Shown piece after piece: positions 42,888-51,424 of a stretch of 64,000 nucleotides of DNA. Under the pieces are notes generated by a model. That model had not been told where the DNA came from. It saw nothing but the letters and a program-made list of their open reading frames with translations, and did no database searches. The stretch covers positions 1 through 64,000 of the forward strand of contig NZ_UYXQ01000008.1 of the NCBI RefSeq assembly GCF_900624995.1. Direction: 5' to 3'. Origin of the DNA: Pseudomonas antarctica. Lineage in GTDB: Bacteria > Pseudomonadota > Gammaproteobacteria > Pseudomonadales > Pseudomonadaceae. The position numbers and the translations under genes were made by a program. The first letter of the stretch is position 1, and the number at the start of each line of letters is the position of its first letter.

Positions 42888-43699
42888 TTTTTATCTTCCC
42901 AGCCCACTTGGTAGAGCTTGCCGAGGGATTTATCCAGGGCCGCACGCACCACCGGCGAGTGCTGGTAGATGTCGACGAACTTGGTCACGCGTGGGTCGGT
43001 TTTGCTCTTTGGCTGGATCACGAACTGGATCACGTATTCCGGGTGATCGAGGCCGTCGAACAGCAGCGCCGACTCGGCATCGAAGGTCTTGGACAGGCGG
43101 ATATACGCCGGGTAGCCCTGCACCAGGTCGGCATCGTCGTAGGCGCGCACCAGTTGCACGGCTTCCACTTGCAGGATCTTGATTTTCTTCGGGTTGGCGA
43201 CGATGTCTTCTTCGGTGGCCTTGTAACCCACGCCCGGCTTGAGCGTAATCAACCCGGCCTTGGCCAGCAGTTGCAGGCCACGACCGCTGTTGATCGGGTC
43301 GTTGGCAATCGCCACGCTGGCGCCTTGGGGCAAGTCGTTGAAGCTTTTGTATTTCTTCGAATACAGCCCGACGTTATTGATGATCCCCGACGCGTACGGC
43401 ACCAAGTCAAAACCGGCGGCGGCCTTGGCGTTCTCCAGGAACGGGATGTGCTGGAAGTAATTCACGTCGATGTCGCCGGCGGCCAGGCTGACGTTGGGCG
43501 CGATCCAGTCGGTGAATTCCACCAGCTCGACCTTCAGGCCCTGCTTGCCGGCCTCGGCGACGGCGGCTTCCAGCGGAATCGCGAAGGCGGCGGTGGTACC
43601 GACTTTTAACGGTGCATCGGCGGCAAACACTGCCGAGCTGAATAAACCGAGGGCCAGGGCCAGTGCTTTGACTGGGTGGGTGAGCAGTGTCTTTTTCAT
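42884..43699 (-). CDS. metQ: Methionine-binding protein MetQ
   Basis: A 271-residue NlpA-family binding protein with a signal peptide ([20 protein letters not shown], cleavage after VFA) and the family motifs [36 protein letters not shown] and [21 protein letters not shown] 43699 is the true start; the open frame upstream is only REPIN DNA read in frame. It is a distant paralogue of the orphan MetQ at 27267. Methionine or another sulfur ligand supplied by the upstream oxidoreductases is plausible. Confidence 0.93.
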   Translation of the reverse strand: MKKTLLTHPVKALALALGLFSSAVFAADAPLKVGTTAAFAIPLEAAVAEAGKQGLKVELVEFTDWIAPNVSLAAGDIDVNYFQHIPFLENAKAAAGFDLVPYASGIINNVGLYSKKYKSFNDLPQGASVAIANDPINSGRGLQLLAKAGLITLKPGVGYKATEEDIVANPKKIKILQVEAVQLVRAYDDADLVQGYPAYIRLSKTFDAESALLFDGLDHPEYVIQFVIQPKSKTDPRVTKFVDIYQHSPVVRAALDKSLGKLYQVGWEDKK

Positions 43700-43747
43700 A
43701 ATCGGTTTCCAGTCATAAGGTAGTTGGGCCAGCGATGAAGATCCAAT

Positions 43748-43835
43748 GTGTGTGCGGGCTTGCTCGCGAATGCGGTGTGTCAGCAAACGAATTCGGTGAC
43801 TGGCACACCGCATTCGCGAGCAAGCCCGCTCCCAC
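43748..43835. repeat. REPIN
   Basis: Left arm degenerate at its start (GTGTGTGCGGGCTTGCTCGC), right arm an exact reverse core ending at 43835. It lies inside the probable sulfur operon, between the FMN monooxygenase gene and metQ. Confidence 0.9.
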
Positions 43836-43844
43836 ATTTTTTGA

Positions 43845-45197
43845 TTAGTGACGGTAGTTAGAACCGGTGTGTTGTTCGGGTAAGCGAGCGGAGCCATGGA
43901 ACACTTTTTCGCGCAGCGTTCCCTGCTCGTAAGCGGTCTTGTAGGACCCGCGCCTCTGCAACTCGGGCACTACCAGGTCGATAAAGTCCACATAGCTTTC
44001 CGGCGTCACAATGCGCGTCAGGTTGAAGCCATCCAGCCCTGTCTCACTGATCCACGATTCCAGCTCATCAGCGACCTGCTCCGTCGAGCCGACCAAGGTG
44101 ATGTAGCGCCCGCCGAGGGCGTGCTGCTCGAGCAAAGTGCGCCGGGTCCAATCGTTGTTTTGCAGGTTCTTGGTGGCCGACTGGATCGCGTTGCTCTTCA
44201 CGTACTGGATCGGTTCGTCCAGTTCGTATTGGGCAAAATCAATCGCCGTCGACGCCGAAAAATGCGCCACGCCGGCCTCCGGGCTGGCGTAGCTCAGGTA
44301 CTCGGCATGCTTGGCCCAAGCCGACTCTTCTGTGGCGCCAACGATCACGTTGAGGCCCATGAACACCTTGACGTCATCCGGGTTACGCCCAGCCTCGACC
44401 GCACTGGCGCGGACCTTGTCCACCTGGACCTTGGTCGCCGCCTTGTTCTGCCCGCTGATAAACACGCACTCGGCATGCCGTCCGGCGAACAGCAAACCGC
44501 GATCCGAACTGCCGGCCTGGAACAGCACCGGCGTGCGCTGCGGTGATGGCTCGCAGAGGTGATAACCCTCGACTTGATAGAACTCGCCTCGGTGCTCAAC
44601 TTTGTGCACCTTGCCTGGCTGCGCATAGACCCGTTGCTGCGGATCGTTGATCACCGCATCGTCTTCCCAGCTGCCTTCCCAGAGTTTGTACAGCACCGCC
44701 AGGTACTCATCGGCCTGGTCGTAACGCCGGTCATGCTCGACCTGTTCGGCTAGGCCCATGGCCTTGGCGGCGCTGTCGAGGTAGCCGGTGACGATGTTCC
44801 AGCCGACGCGGCCACGGCTCAAATGGTCGAGGGTGGACATGCGTCGGGCGAACAGATAAGGCGGCTCGTAGGTAAGGTTGGCGGTGAGGCCGAAGCCGAG
44901 GTTTTTGGTCACGGCTGCCATGGCCGAGACCAGCAGCAGTGGGTCGTTGACGGGCAGTTGGATCGACTCTTTGAGCGGCACGTCGATGGCGTTCTGGTAC
45001 ACGTCGTACACGCCGACGATGTCGGCGATGAACAAACCGTCGAACAGCCCGCGCTCGAGGGTTTGCGCCAGTTCGGTCCAGTACTCGACGGTTTTGTAGT
45101 GCGTTGATGTGTCGCGTGGATGCGTCCACAGGCCATGGTTGATATGCCCGATGCAGTTCATGTTGAAGGCATTGAGCAGGATTTTTTTCTTCGCCAT
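43845..45197 (-). CDS. NtaA/SnaA/DszA-family FMNH2-dependent monooxygenase
   Basis: A 450-residue luciferase-like (TIM-barrel) flavin monooxygenase. The start KKKILLNAFNMNCIGHINHG and LSRGRVGWNIVTGY (flavin site) are diagnostic of the NtaA/SnaA/DszA group, with RRYDQADEYLAVLYKLWEGSWEDDA also conserved. Such enzymes use reduced flavin from a separate reductase to oxidise sulfones, nitrilotriacetate and similar compounds, releasing sulfite or amine. No flavin reductase is adjacent. It starts directly after the SfnB-type gene stop with no gap, so translation is coupled. Confidence 0.9.
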   Translation of the reverse strand: MAKKKILLNAFNMNCIGHINHGLWTHPRDTSTHYKTVEYWTELAQTLERGLFDGLFIADIVGVYDVYQNAIDVPLKESIQLPVNDPLLLVSAMAAVTKNLGFGLTANLTYEPPYLFARRMSTLDHLSRGRVGWNIVTGYLDSAAKAMGLAEQVEHDRRYDQADEYLAVLYKLWEGSWEDDAVINDPQQRVYAQPGKVHKVEHRGEFYQVEGYHLCEPSPQRTPVLFQAGSSDRGLLFAGRHAECVFISGQNKAATKVQVDKVRASAVEAGRNPDDVKVFMGLNVIVGATEESAWAKHAEYLSYASPEAGVAHFSASTAIDFAQYELDEPIQYVKSNAIQSATKNLQNNDWTRRTLLEQHALGGRYITLVGSTEQVADELESWISETGLDGFNLTRIVTPESYVDFIDLVVPELQRRGSYKTAYEQGTLREKVFHGSARLPEQHTGSNYRH

Positions 45198-46391
45198 TTA
45201 AAGGGTCCCCCGCAGTGGCGGGTTTTCATCGTTGAGGTAGTAATTGCCCACAGCAAAGTACTTCCAGCGCACCGGGTCGTGCAGGGTGTGTACACGGGCG
45301 TTACGCCAATGGCGGTCGAGGCCGTGTTCGGCCAAGGTCGCCTGGCTGCCAGCCAGCTCAAACAAGGTGCTGCCAGCGGCCAGGGAAATTTCGGTGCTCA
45401 GGGCACGCACTTCGGCGACGGCGATGGAGGCTGCCGCAACGGTCTGCGCATTACTGTCGGCCTGGGCGCGGTCGAGGAACTCGCCGGAGCGTTCCAGCAA
45501 CGCTTGCGCCGCGTGCAGGCGAATGCTCAGGTGGCCGAAGCTTTTCAGGGTCAGCGGGTCTTCAGTGGCCTTGTCGTTGCCGGAATCGATCCATGGGCGG
45601 GTCTTGGTGCGCACAAAGTGCAGCGCATCTTCAAAGGCCGCGCGGGCGATGCCGATGTCGATGGCGGCGTGAAGGATCTGCGCCAGCGGGCCTACCGTGG
45701 TCGGGCGCTCGAAGGCGCTCTGGAATGGAATCACGTCTTGCGCTGTGACCCACACATTGTCGAACACCACCGAACCGCTGCCGGTGGTGCGTTGGCCGAA
45801 GCCGCTCCAGTCGTCAATCACCGTCAGGCCTTCGCTGTCGCGGGGCACAAACGCCAGTTGCTGCACGCCATGCTCATCCACCACCGACGTCGGGATGCGT
45901 TGCGCGTAGATGGCGCCGGTGGCGTAGAACTTGCGGCCGGTGATGCGAAAACCGTCACCGTCGCGGGTGAGTGTGGTCACTCGCTCGTGAGCGGTTTTGG
46001 TGCCCAGCTCCGCTAAGGCGTTGCCGAAACGTTGACCTGCCAGCACTTCGGCATACAGGCGTTTTTGCTGCGCCGGGCTGCCATTCACGCGCAGCACTTG
46101 CAGGGCGTAGAAGTGGTTTTGCGGGATCTGGCCCAGCGACGCATCCGCCTGGGCAATCAGCGCAAAGACCTTGGCCAGGGTGACGTTGGACACACCGGCA
46201 CCGCCGTGTTCCTTCGGCACGCTGATGCCCCACAGGCCGGAGCGCGAAAACACGTCCAGCTCGGGCAGCGGCAGGCGGCGTTCACGGTCGCGCTGGGCGC
46301 TGTCGCGGCGCAAATCATCGGCCAGGTCGCTGGCGACAATGAGGGCTTGTTCGTCGCTGGTGATGACCGCGACGTTAGGGGAAAAAGTCAT
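45198..46391 (-). CDS. SfnB/DszC-type sulfur-acquisition flavoprotein
   Basis: A 397-residue acyl-CoA-dehydrogenase-fold protein of the SfnB sulfur-acquisition oxidoreductase group: LGQIPQNHFYALQVLRVNG, GFRITGRKFYATGAI and VIDDWSGFGQRTTGSGSVVF. These enzymes act as flavin-dependent monooxygenases on organosulfur compounds rather than as acyl-CoA dehydrogenases; the catalytic Glu of true dehydrogenases is not evident. It is a paralogue of the next gene upstream. The exact substrate is unknown. It overlaps nothing and abuts the FMN monooxygenase gene. Confidence 0.87.
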   Translation of the reverse strand: MTFSPNVAVITSDEQALIVASDLADDLRRDSAQRDRERRLPLPELDVFSRSGLWGISVPKEHGGAGVSNVTLAKVFALIAQADASLGQIPQNHFYALQVLRVNGSPAQQKRLYAEVLAGQRFGNALAELGTKTAHERVTTLTRDGDGFRITGRKFYATGAIYAQRIPTSVVDEHGVQQLAFVPRDSEGLTVIDDWSGFGQRTTGSGSVVFDNVWVTAQDVIPFQSAFERPTTVGPLAQILHAAIDIGIARAAFEDALHFVRTKTRPWIDSGNDKATEDPLTLKSFGHLSIRLHAAQALLERSGEFLDRAQADSNAQTVAAASIAVAEVRALSTEISLAAGSTLFELAGSQATLAEHGLDRHWRNARVHTLHDPVRWKYFAVGNYYLNDENPPLRGTL

Positions 46392-46415
46392 CAGTTTCTC
46401 CAGATGTCTTGTCGG

Positions 46416-47657
46416 TCAGATCCAGGAATGTCGAGCAGGCAAAGTGCCGTTCAGTCGATAAGCGCCCACGGCGTGATATTTCCAGCGCACCGGGTCGTGC
46501 AGGGTATGCACCCGGGCGTTGCGCCAGTGGCGGTCGAGGTTGAACTCGGCGAGGGTGGCGCGGCTGCCGGCCAGTTCGAAGAGCTTTTCGCTGACCAGCA
46601 ATGACACCTCGGTGGTCAGCACTTTCGCTTCGGCCACGGCAATCGAAGCCCGCGCAGCGGATTGCGCGGTGATCGGCGCGGCACTGACGTCGTCCAGCAC
46701 CTTGCCGGCCTTGCGCAACAAGGCTTCGGCGGCATGCAGTTCGATCTTCAGCTTGCCGATATCGGCGATTACATACAGGTCATCGCTGGCGCGTTCGACT
46801 TTGGCGTCGATCCACGGGCGCGAGCGTTCGCGCACGAACGCAATGGTGTCGTCGAGTGCGCCACGGGCGATGCCGGCGTCGATGGCGGCCTGGATCAATT
46901 GCGAGACGGCGCCCTGGATATTCGGGCTTTCACCGATGCGCCAGTTCTCCACCACCCACTCGGCGTCCACCGGCACCCGGTCGAGCAGCACGGTGCCGCT
47001 GGCGGTGGTGCGTTGGCCGAAGCCCGACCAGTCGTCAACGATGCGCAGCCCTTCGGTGCCTCGGCGCACAAACGCCATGACTTGTTTACCGTCATCGTTC
47101 AACGCCTTCACCGCCACCCAGTGGGCAAACAGCGCGCCGGTGGAGTAGAACTTCTGACCGCTTACCACGTAGCCGTCGCCCTCGGCGGTGATGCGCGCCT
47201 TGAGCTCCAGGGTGTTTTGAGTGCCGCGTTCCGGGCCGCCGTTGCAGATGCGCCAGCCGTCGAGGACGCTCTGGAACAGCTGCTTTTTCTGGCGTTCGGT
47301 GGCGGCGCCCTGCACCAGGTGCAGGATGCCGAAATGGTTCTGCGGGATCTGCCCCAGGGCTGGGTCCGCCGCGCTGATGATCGCGAACACGTCGGCCAAG
47401 GTGGTGAAAGACACCTGGGGGCCGCCGTATTCACGGGGAATGGAAATACTGCCCAGCCCGCTGCGGGTAAATTGTTCGATTTGTGCCCATGGCAGCTTGC
47501 GCTGCTGGTCGCGCTTGGCTGCTTGCAGGCGCGCGGCCTGGGCCAATTCATGGGCTGCGCTCAACGCTTGCGCGTCGTCGCGCAGCACAACGGCCGGCAA
47601 CAGCAGTGGGGCTACATCCAGATCACTCTGTGGGGGTGTTAGAGCCAAGTTAGACAT
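46416..47657 (-). CDS. SfnB/DszC-type sulfur-acquisition flavoprotein, first gene of operon
   Basis: A 413-residue paralogue of the downstream protein, with LGQIPQNHFGILHLVQGAAT, GYVVSGQKFYSTGALFAHWV and IVDDWSGFGQRTTASGTVLL. The two share the C-terminal ATLAEFNLDRHWRNARVHTL motif of the family. It heads a minus-strand series (two SfnB-like proteins, FMN monooxygenase, metQNI, methyltransferase). The joint presence of oxidoreductases and a methionine-type importer suggests uptake and desulfurisation of one class of organosulfur compound; that combination is inference. Confidence 0.87.
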   Translation of the reverse strand: MSNLALTPPQSDLDVAPLLLPAVVLRDDAQALSAAHELAQAARLQAAKRDQQRKLPWAQIEQFTRSGLGSISIPREYGGPQVSFTTLADVFAIISAADPALGQIPQNHFGILHLVQGAATERQKKQLFQSVLDGWRICNGGPERGTQNTLELKARITAEGDGYVVSGQKFYSTGALFAHWVAVKALNDDGKQVMAFVRRGTEGLRIVDDWSGFGQRTTASGTVLLDRVPVDAEWVVENWRIGESPNIQGAVSQLIQAAIDAGIARGALDDTIAFVRERSRPWIDAKVERASDDLYVIADIGKLKIELHAAEALLRKAGKVLDDVSAAPITAQSAARASIAVAEAKVLTTEVSLLVSEKLFELAGSRATLAEFNLDRHWRNARVHTLHDPVRWKYHAVGAYRLNGTLPARHSWI

Positions 47658-47777
47658 CAGCGCCGCTCCTTGGCTGCACGTAATGCCCTGGCGTTATGCA
47701 CCGGGGTGATTCTGACCATACCGACCTCGCATTCAATGAAATAAAAACAGAAAAATCAGAGAAGTCCGGTGGTCCGG

Positions 47778-47833
47778 TGCATATACCCTAAACGTGTTAA
47801 ATTTTTAAATAAACTAACTTCTAGGAATATGCA
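47778..47833 (-). promoter_or_regulatory. Inverted repeat flanking an AT-rich block upstream of the SfnB-like operon
   Basis: TGCATATACCCTA (47778-47790) is matched by the near-perfect inverted arm TAGGAATATGCA (47822-47833), enclosing TTAAATTTTTAAATAAA. The block lies 120 bases upstream of the operon's first ATG and also just before the stop of the gene at 47845. It is the only promoter-like DNA in the 187-base gap. The regulator is not known; CysB or a sulfur regulator is possible. Confidence 0.45.
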
Positions 47834-47844
47834 TAGAAGGGCTG

Positions 47845-48630
47845 TCACCCAGGCTCGCACGGTGAGCCGGGCTGGCGCGGCTGGTAGGTGGACGCGGCGC
47901 TGGCCGGGCGGGGCGGCGTCTGTGGCGAGCAGGCGGCGATGGTCAGGCTGCGCACCGGTGCCCAGCGTGAATTATTACCGACGCGGTCAAGGATGCAGTA
48001 CGTCACGTCCAGGCGGCTGTCGTCGCCTGCTTCGATAATCACCGCCGAGGGTACCCACACCTGCACCGCCACGCCGACGCCTTTGGCCTGGATTTTCGGC
48101 AAGTCCAGACGCACGTCACCCCAACGCAGGGTAATGGCGTCGCCGCTGGCCATGTTCAGGTAGGGCTCAATGCGCAACGGAATGCCGCGCCGTACCTGGC
48201 TGGCATTGATGCCGTAGCGTCGGATGGTGTCGGGCAGGCTGACGGGCGCGAGGTTCTGGTTCTCGTCGCTGAAGAGGGCCGAAGGTTGGCCGCCCGGGTA
48301 GTTGGTTTTTACCCGCACCTGCGTGACGGCCGAGCGTGCCGGACCATGGCCGATCTGCATGACTTGGTAGTGAACCTGCGCTGGCCCGTCCAGCACAAAA
48401 CTTTCCGGGACCCGCAGGTGGGTAGGTGTGCCGATTTTGCACGCTGTTACGCGCCGAGAGTCGGCAAAGCAGTTGTTCCAGAACAACTCGATCAGGTCAC
48501 CTTCCTCCATGCCGGGGTAGGGTGCGATAGCCACCTGCAGTTGGGTGGCGGCGAGGGCATTGATACCGTGTCGATGAGCCTGGGGCAGGGTCGGGGCGGT
48601 GAGCATGGCCGGGGTTGCAGTGCGCGTCAT
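47845..48630 (-). CDS. Protein of unknown function with two related segments (261 aa)
   Basis: No family is recognised. Two segments follow the same pattern: LPQAHRHGINALAATQLQVAIAPYPGMEEGDLIELFW (about 15-50) and LPDTIRRYGINASQVRRGIPLRIEPYLNMASGDAITLRWG (about 130-170), each starting a beta-rich region that resembles an Ig-like or jelly-roll unit of about 110 residues. There is no signal peptide. Three or four cysteines are present and the tail is Pro/Ser-rich and low-complexity. ATG 48630 follows AAGGAG at 7 bases. It could be a surface or phage-like adhesive protein that leaves by a non-Sec route, but there is no direct evidence. Confidence 0.7.
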   Translation of the reverse strand: MTRTATPAMLTAPTLPQAHRHGINALAATQLQVAIAPYPGMEEGDLIELFWNNCFADSRRVTACKIGTPTHLRVPESFVLDGPAQVHYQVMQIGHGPARSAVTQVRVKTNYPGGQPSALFSDENQNLAPVSLPDTIRRYGINASQVRRGIPLRIEPYLNMASGDAITLRWGDVRLDLPKIQAKGVGVAVQVWVPSAVIIEAGDDSRLDVTYCILDRVGNNSRWAPVRSLTIAACSPQTPPRPASAASTYQPRQPGSPCEPG

Positions 48631-48907
48631 AAGTAATCTCCTTGATGCAGCCAGCAGCAATCGTTACGGCGCCCGTGGCGCGGGTGTGCGCAGGTGCCGA
48701 AAGGAACGATTCAGTGAATAGCCGGGATAGGATCCAATCCTCTGGGCGCTAGATAAGAGGGTTGTCCGGGGGGCGTCAATGGCGGCAAAGGGCTAAACGG
48801 CGCGTTGGGGTAGATTCAGACGCGTCTGACGAGGCGGGGGATTTTGAGGCGGATACGGCGGTGATTTTTACGCGTTGCAATAAGGATTTCGTGTAGGAGC
48901 GGCTTAT

Positions 48908-49001
48908 TGTGGCGCCGCAGCTTGCTCCCGCTGGGGCGCGAAGCGCTGCCAAGGTTTTGGGGCTGCTACGCAGCCCAGCGGGAGCAAGCGCCCTCGCCAC
49001 A
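48908..49001. repeat. Complex inverted repeat, second copy of the TGTGGCG family
   Basis: In the 393-base gap 48631-49023. Begins TGTGGCGCCGCAGCTTGCTC, contains CTGGGGCGCGAAGCGC and the palindrome GGGGCTGCTACGCAGCCC, and ends GAGCAAGCGCCCTCGCCACA. The outer arms (TGTGGCG / CGCCACA) are inverted repeats. It ends 23 bases beyond tcyN and may terminate or stabilise the cystine operon. The stretch 48631-48900 has a small palindrome CAGACGCGTCTG near 48820 and nothing else I can assign. Confidence 0.75.
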
Positions 49002-49023
49002 GTGGGTGCCTGCTCTCAGGAAA

Positions 49024-49770
49024 TTAATGAGCCAGAAACTTGCTCAAGAATTGCTTGGTCCGCTCCTCCTTGGGGTTGGCAAACAACGCCTTGGCTTCGC
49101 CCTGTTCGACGATCACGCCCTTGTCGAAAAAGATCACCCGGTTGGCCACATCGCGGGCAAAGCTCATTTCGTGGGTGACGATGACCATGGTGCGGTTTTC
49201 TTCGGCCAGGCTGCGGATGGTCGCCAGCACTTCGCCGACCAGCTCCGGGTCGAGGGCCGAGGTGGGTTCGTCGAACAGGATCACCTCCGGCTCCATGGCC
49301 AGTGCACGGGCAATCGCCACGCGCTGTTGCTGGCCGCCGGACAAGCGCCTCGGGTAAGACTCTTCTTTACCCGCCAGGCCGACTCTGGCCAGCAGCTTGC
49401 GACCCAGTGCAATCGCGGCCTCGCGCGGCATCTTCTTGACCACGATCGGGCCTTCGATGACGTTTTCCAGCGCGGTGCGGTGCGGGAACAGGTTGAAGTT
49501 CTGGAACACAAAACCCACGTGCTGGCGCAAGCGCCGCACCAGGCCTTGTTGCTGGTTGAGCGGCTTGTTGCTGTCGATCTCGATGTCACCCACCTTGATG
49601 CGGCCGCTGGTGGGTTCTTCGAGGAAATTCAGGCAGCGCAGAAAGGTGGTCTTGCCGGAACCGCTGGGGCCAATGATGGCGACCACTTCGCCTTCCTTGA
49701 CCTCAAGGTCGATCCCGTTGAGCACCACCTGACCTTTGAATTGTTTGGTCAGTTTTTCAACCACGATCAT
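49024..49770 (-). CDS. tcyN: L-cystine ABC transporter ATPase
   Basis: A 248-residue PAAT-family ATPase (YecC/TcyN type) with Walker [10 protein letters not shown], signature LSGGQQQR, Walker [15 protein letters not shown] and switch His in IVTHEMSFA. It is last in a four-gene minus-strand series dcyD-tcyJ-tcyL-tcyN and starts 3 bases after the permease stop. It powers uptake of cystine and related compounds under sulfur limitation. Confidence 0.93.
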   Translation of the reverse strand: MIVVEKLTKQFKGQVVLNGIDLEVKEGEVVAIIGPSGSGKTTFLRCLNFLEEPTSGRIKVGDIEIDSNKPLNQQQGLVRRLRQHVGFVFQNFNLFPHRTALENVIEGPIVVKKMPREAAIALGRKLLARVGLAGKEESYPRRLSGGQQQRVAIARALAMEPEVILFDEPTSALDPELVGEVLATIRSLAEENRTMVIVTHEMSFARDVANRVIFFDKGVIVEQGEAKALFANPKEERTKQFLSKFLAH

Positions 49771-49773
49771 GCT

Positions 49774-50439
49774 TCAAGACTCCAGGTCATGCCGGTTGAC
49801 CCGGTCTTCCAGACGATTTTGAAAATGCGCCAGGATGCTCGCCAGTACCCAGTAGATCAGAGCGGCGGACAGATACATGGTGAAAATTTCGAAGGTACGT
49901 GCTGACACCAGTTGCGCCTGGCGGAACAGCTCGGGCACCTGGATGGTGGCGGCCAGCGCCGTGTCCTTGACCAGCGAAATAAAGCTGTTGCCCAACGGCG
50001 GCAATGCCGTGCGCATGGCCTGCGGCAGGATGGCCCGGCGCAGGGTCTGCGCGCGGGTCATGCCGATACTGGCTGCCGCTTCCCACTGGCCGCGCTCGAT
50101 GGAGCTGATTGCGGCGCGCAGGATTTCACAGGCATAAGCGGCCATGTTCAGCGAAAAGCCGGTCATGGCGGCCGGGATCGGGTCCAGCTCGATGCCCACT
50201 TGCGGTAAGCCGTAGTAGATCAAAAACAGCTGCACCAGCAAGGGCGTGCCGCGAAAGAACGACACGTAGACACGGGCGGTCCAGCTCAAAAGTTTGAAGC
50301 GCGACAGGCGCATCAAGGCCAGGCCGAAGCCCAGCAGCAAGCCGAAAAACATCCCGCCAAGGCTAAGGATCACCGTGTAGTACGCGCCCTTGAGCAAAAA
50401 GGGCGCGGAGTCCAGCGCGAGTTGGAAACCTGCTTCCAT
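49774..50439 (-). CDS. tcyL: L-cystine ABC transporter permease
   Basis: A 221-residue permease of the YecS/TcyL type: SFFRGTPLLVQLFLIYYGLP and the EAA loop in AISSIERGQWEAAASIGMTRAQTLRRAILPQ. It acts as a homodimer with TcyN. Its ATG overlaps the tcyJ stop by one base. Confidence 0.93.
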   Translation of the reverse strand: MEAGFQLALDSAPFLLKGAYYTVILSLGGMFFGLLLGFGLALMRLSRFKLLSWTARVYVSFFRGTPLLVQLFLIYYGLPQVGIELDPIPAAMTGFSLNMAAYACEILRAAISSIERGQWEAAASIGMTRAQTLRRAILPQAMRTALPPLGNSFISLVKDTALAATIQVPELFRQAQLVSARTFEIFTMYLSAALIYWVLASILAHFQNRLEDRVNRHDLES

Positions 50440-51233
50440 TATTGAGTGACGTCAGCGTTGAAGTACTTCTCGGACAGCTTCTTCAAGGTGCCGTCGGCGC
50501 GCAGCTTGTCGAGGGCCTTGTTCACCGCGTCGAGCAGTTCAGGCTCGCCTTTGCGCAAGGCAATACCGGCTTCCTGACGGGAGAAGGCATCACCGGCGGC
50601 TGCGGTGTCGGGGGCTTTCTTGGCGTATTCCAGAGCGGCCAGACGGTCGATCAAAATTGCGTCGATGCGGCCGATGCGCAGGTCCTGGAACTTGGTAGGG
50701 TCATCGTTGTAGGTCTTGATGATGGCTTTAGGTTGGTTGTCCTTGAGCCATTGTTCGTAGTTGGTGCCCAGGCCTACGCCAACCTTCTTGCCGGCCAGGT
50801 CGTCGGCGGTCTTGATGGTGTCGACGTTTTTCTTCAGCACCAGCGCCTGGATACCGGAAACGGTGTAGGGCTTGGAGAAGTCGTACTTCTTCTGGCGCTC
50901 TTCGGAGATGGTCACTTGGTTGACCACGGCGTCCAGGCGCTTGGATTCCAGGGCCGCGAGGATACCGTCCCAAGGCGTGGCTTGCAGCTTGACCTTGACG
51001 CCCAGCTCTTTGGCCAGCGCTTGGGACAGCTCGACTTCGAAACCGCTGAGCTTGCCGCTTTCGTCGACGAAGCTGAACGGCGGGTAGGTGCCTTCCAGGC
51101 CGATCTTGATTTCGCCGGCTTTCTTGATGTTGTCCAACTGCTCGCCGGCAACTGCCTGGCTCAGCCAGCTAGCCCCGAGCGCCAGCCCCAATGTGCCGAC
51201 CAGCAATGTGCGACGAAATACAGAAATAGTCAT
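50439..51233 (-). CDS. tcyJ: L-cystine-binding protein
   Basis: A 264-residue periplasmic binding protein (FliY/TcyJ type) with a signal peptide (about 1-29, cleavage after AVA) and the family-3 motifs GLEGTYPPFSFVDESGKLSG, FEVELSQALAKELGVK and VNQVTISEERQKKYDFSKPY. It captures cystine and also djenkolate or diaminopimelate in E. coli. The high Lys content is typical of abundant periplasmic proteins. A 191-base gap separates it from dcyD. Confidence 0.93.
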   Translation of the reverse strand: MTISVFRRTLLVGTLGLALGASWLSQAVAGEQLDNIKKAGEIKIGLEGTYPPFSFVDESGKLSGFEVELSQALAKELGVKVKLQATPWDGILAALESKRLDAVVNQVTISEERQKKYDFSKPYTVSGIQALVLKKNVDTIKTADDLAGKKVGVGLGTNYEQWLKDNQPKAIIKTYNDDPTKFQDLRIGRIDAILIDRLAALEYAKKAPDTAAAGDAFSRQEAGIALRKGEPELLDAVNKALDKLRADGTLKKLSEKYFNADVTQ

Positions 51234-51424
51234 GAAGAGCCCCTGTGTTTTTATGTTGAGCGAAGCAGGTGACGCGGTAGTCGTATCCTGCCTTAAAGCG
51301 CGAAGCGCGTCTTCGCCTTCGGCGCGACTATAAAGCCAGTTTTTAAGACTTGAAAATAATATAAATCTAATTTGTTATTCGTTTTTGGAATATTAGGCGG
51401 GCCTAATGGGGGAGCTGTGTTTAT

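Noticed and set aside
9117..43835. Possible CRISPR array from the repeated 20-23 base cores
   Set aside because: The copies are scattered over 35 kb as inverted pairs with unrelated flanks, not as direct repeats with even spacers.
43700..43897. N-terminal extension of MetQ by 66 residues
   Set aside because: The extension is REPIN DNA read in frame (WERACSRMR is a translated REP core). A true signal peptide starts at 43699.
48816..48835. Palindrome CAGACGCGTCTG as a regulator site
   Set aside because: It is short, GC-rich and lies about 190 bases beyond the nearest start, so chance occurrence is likely.
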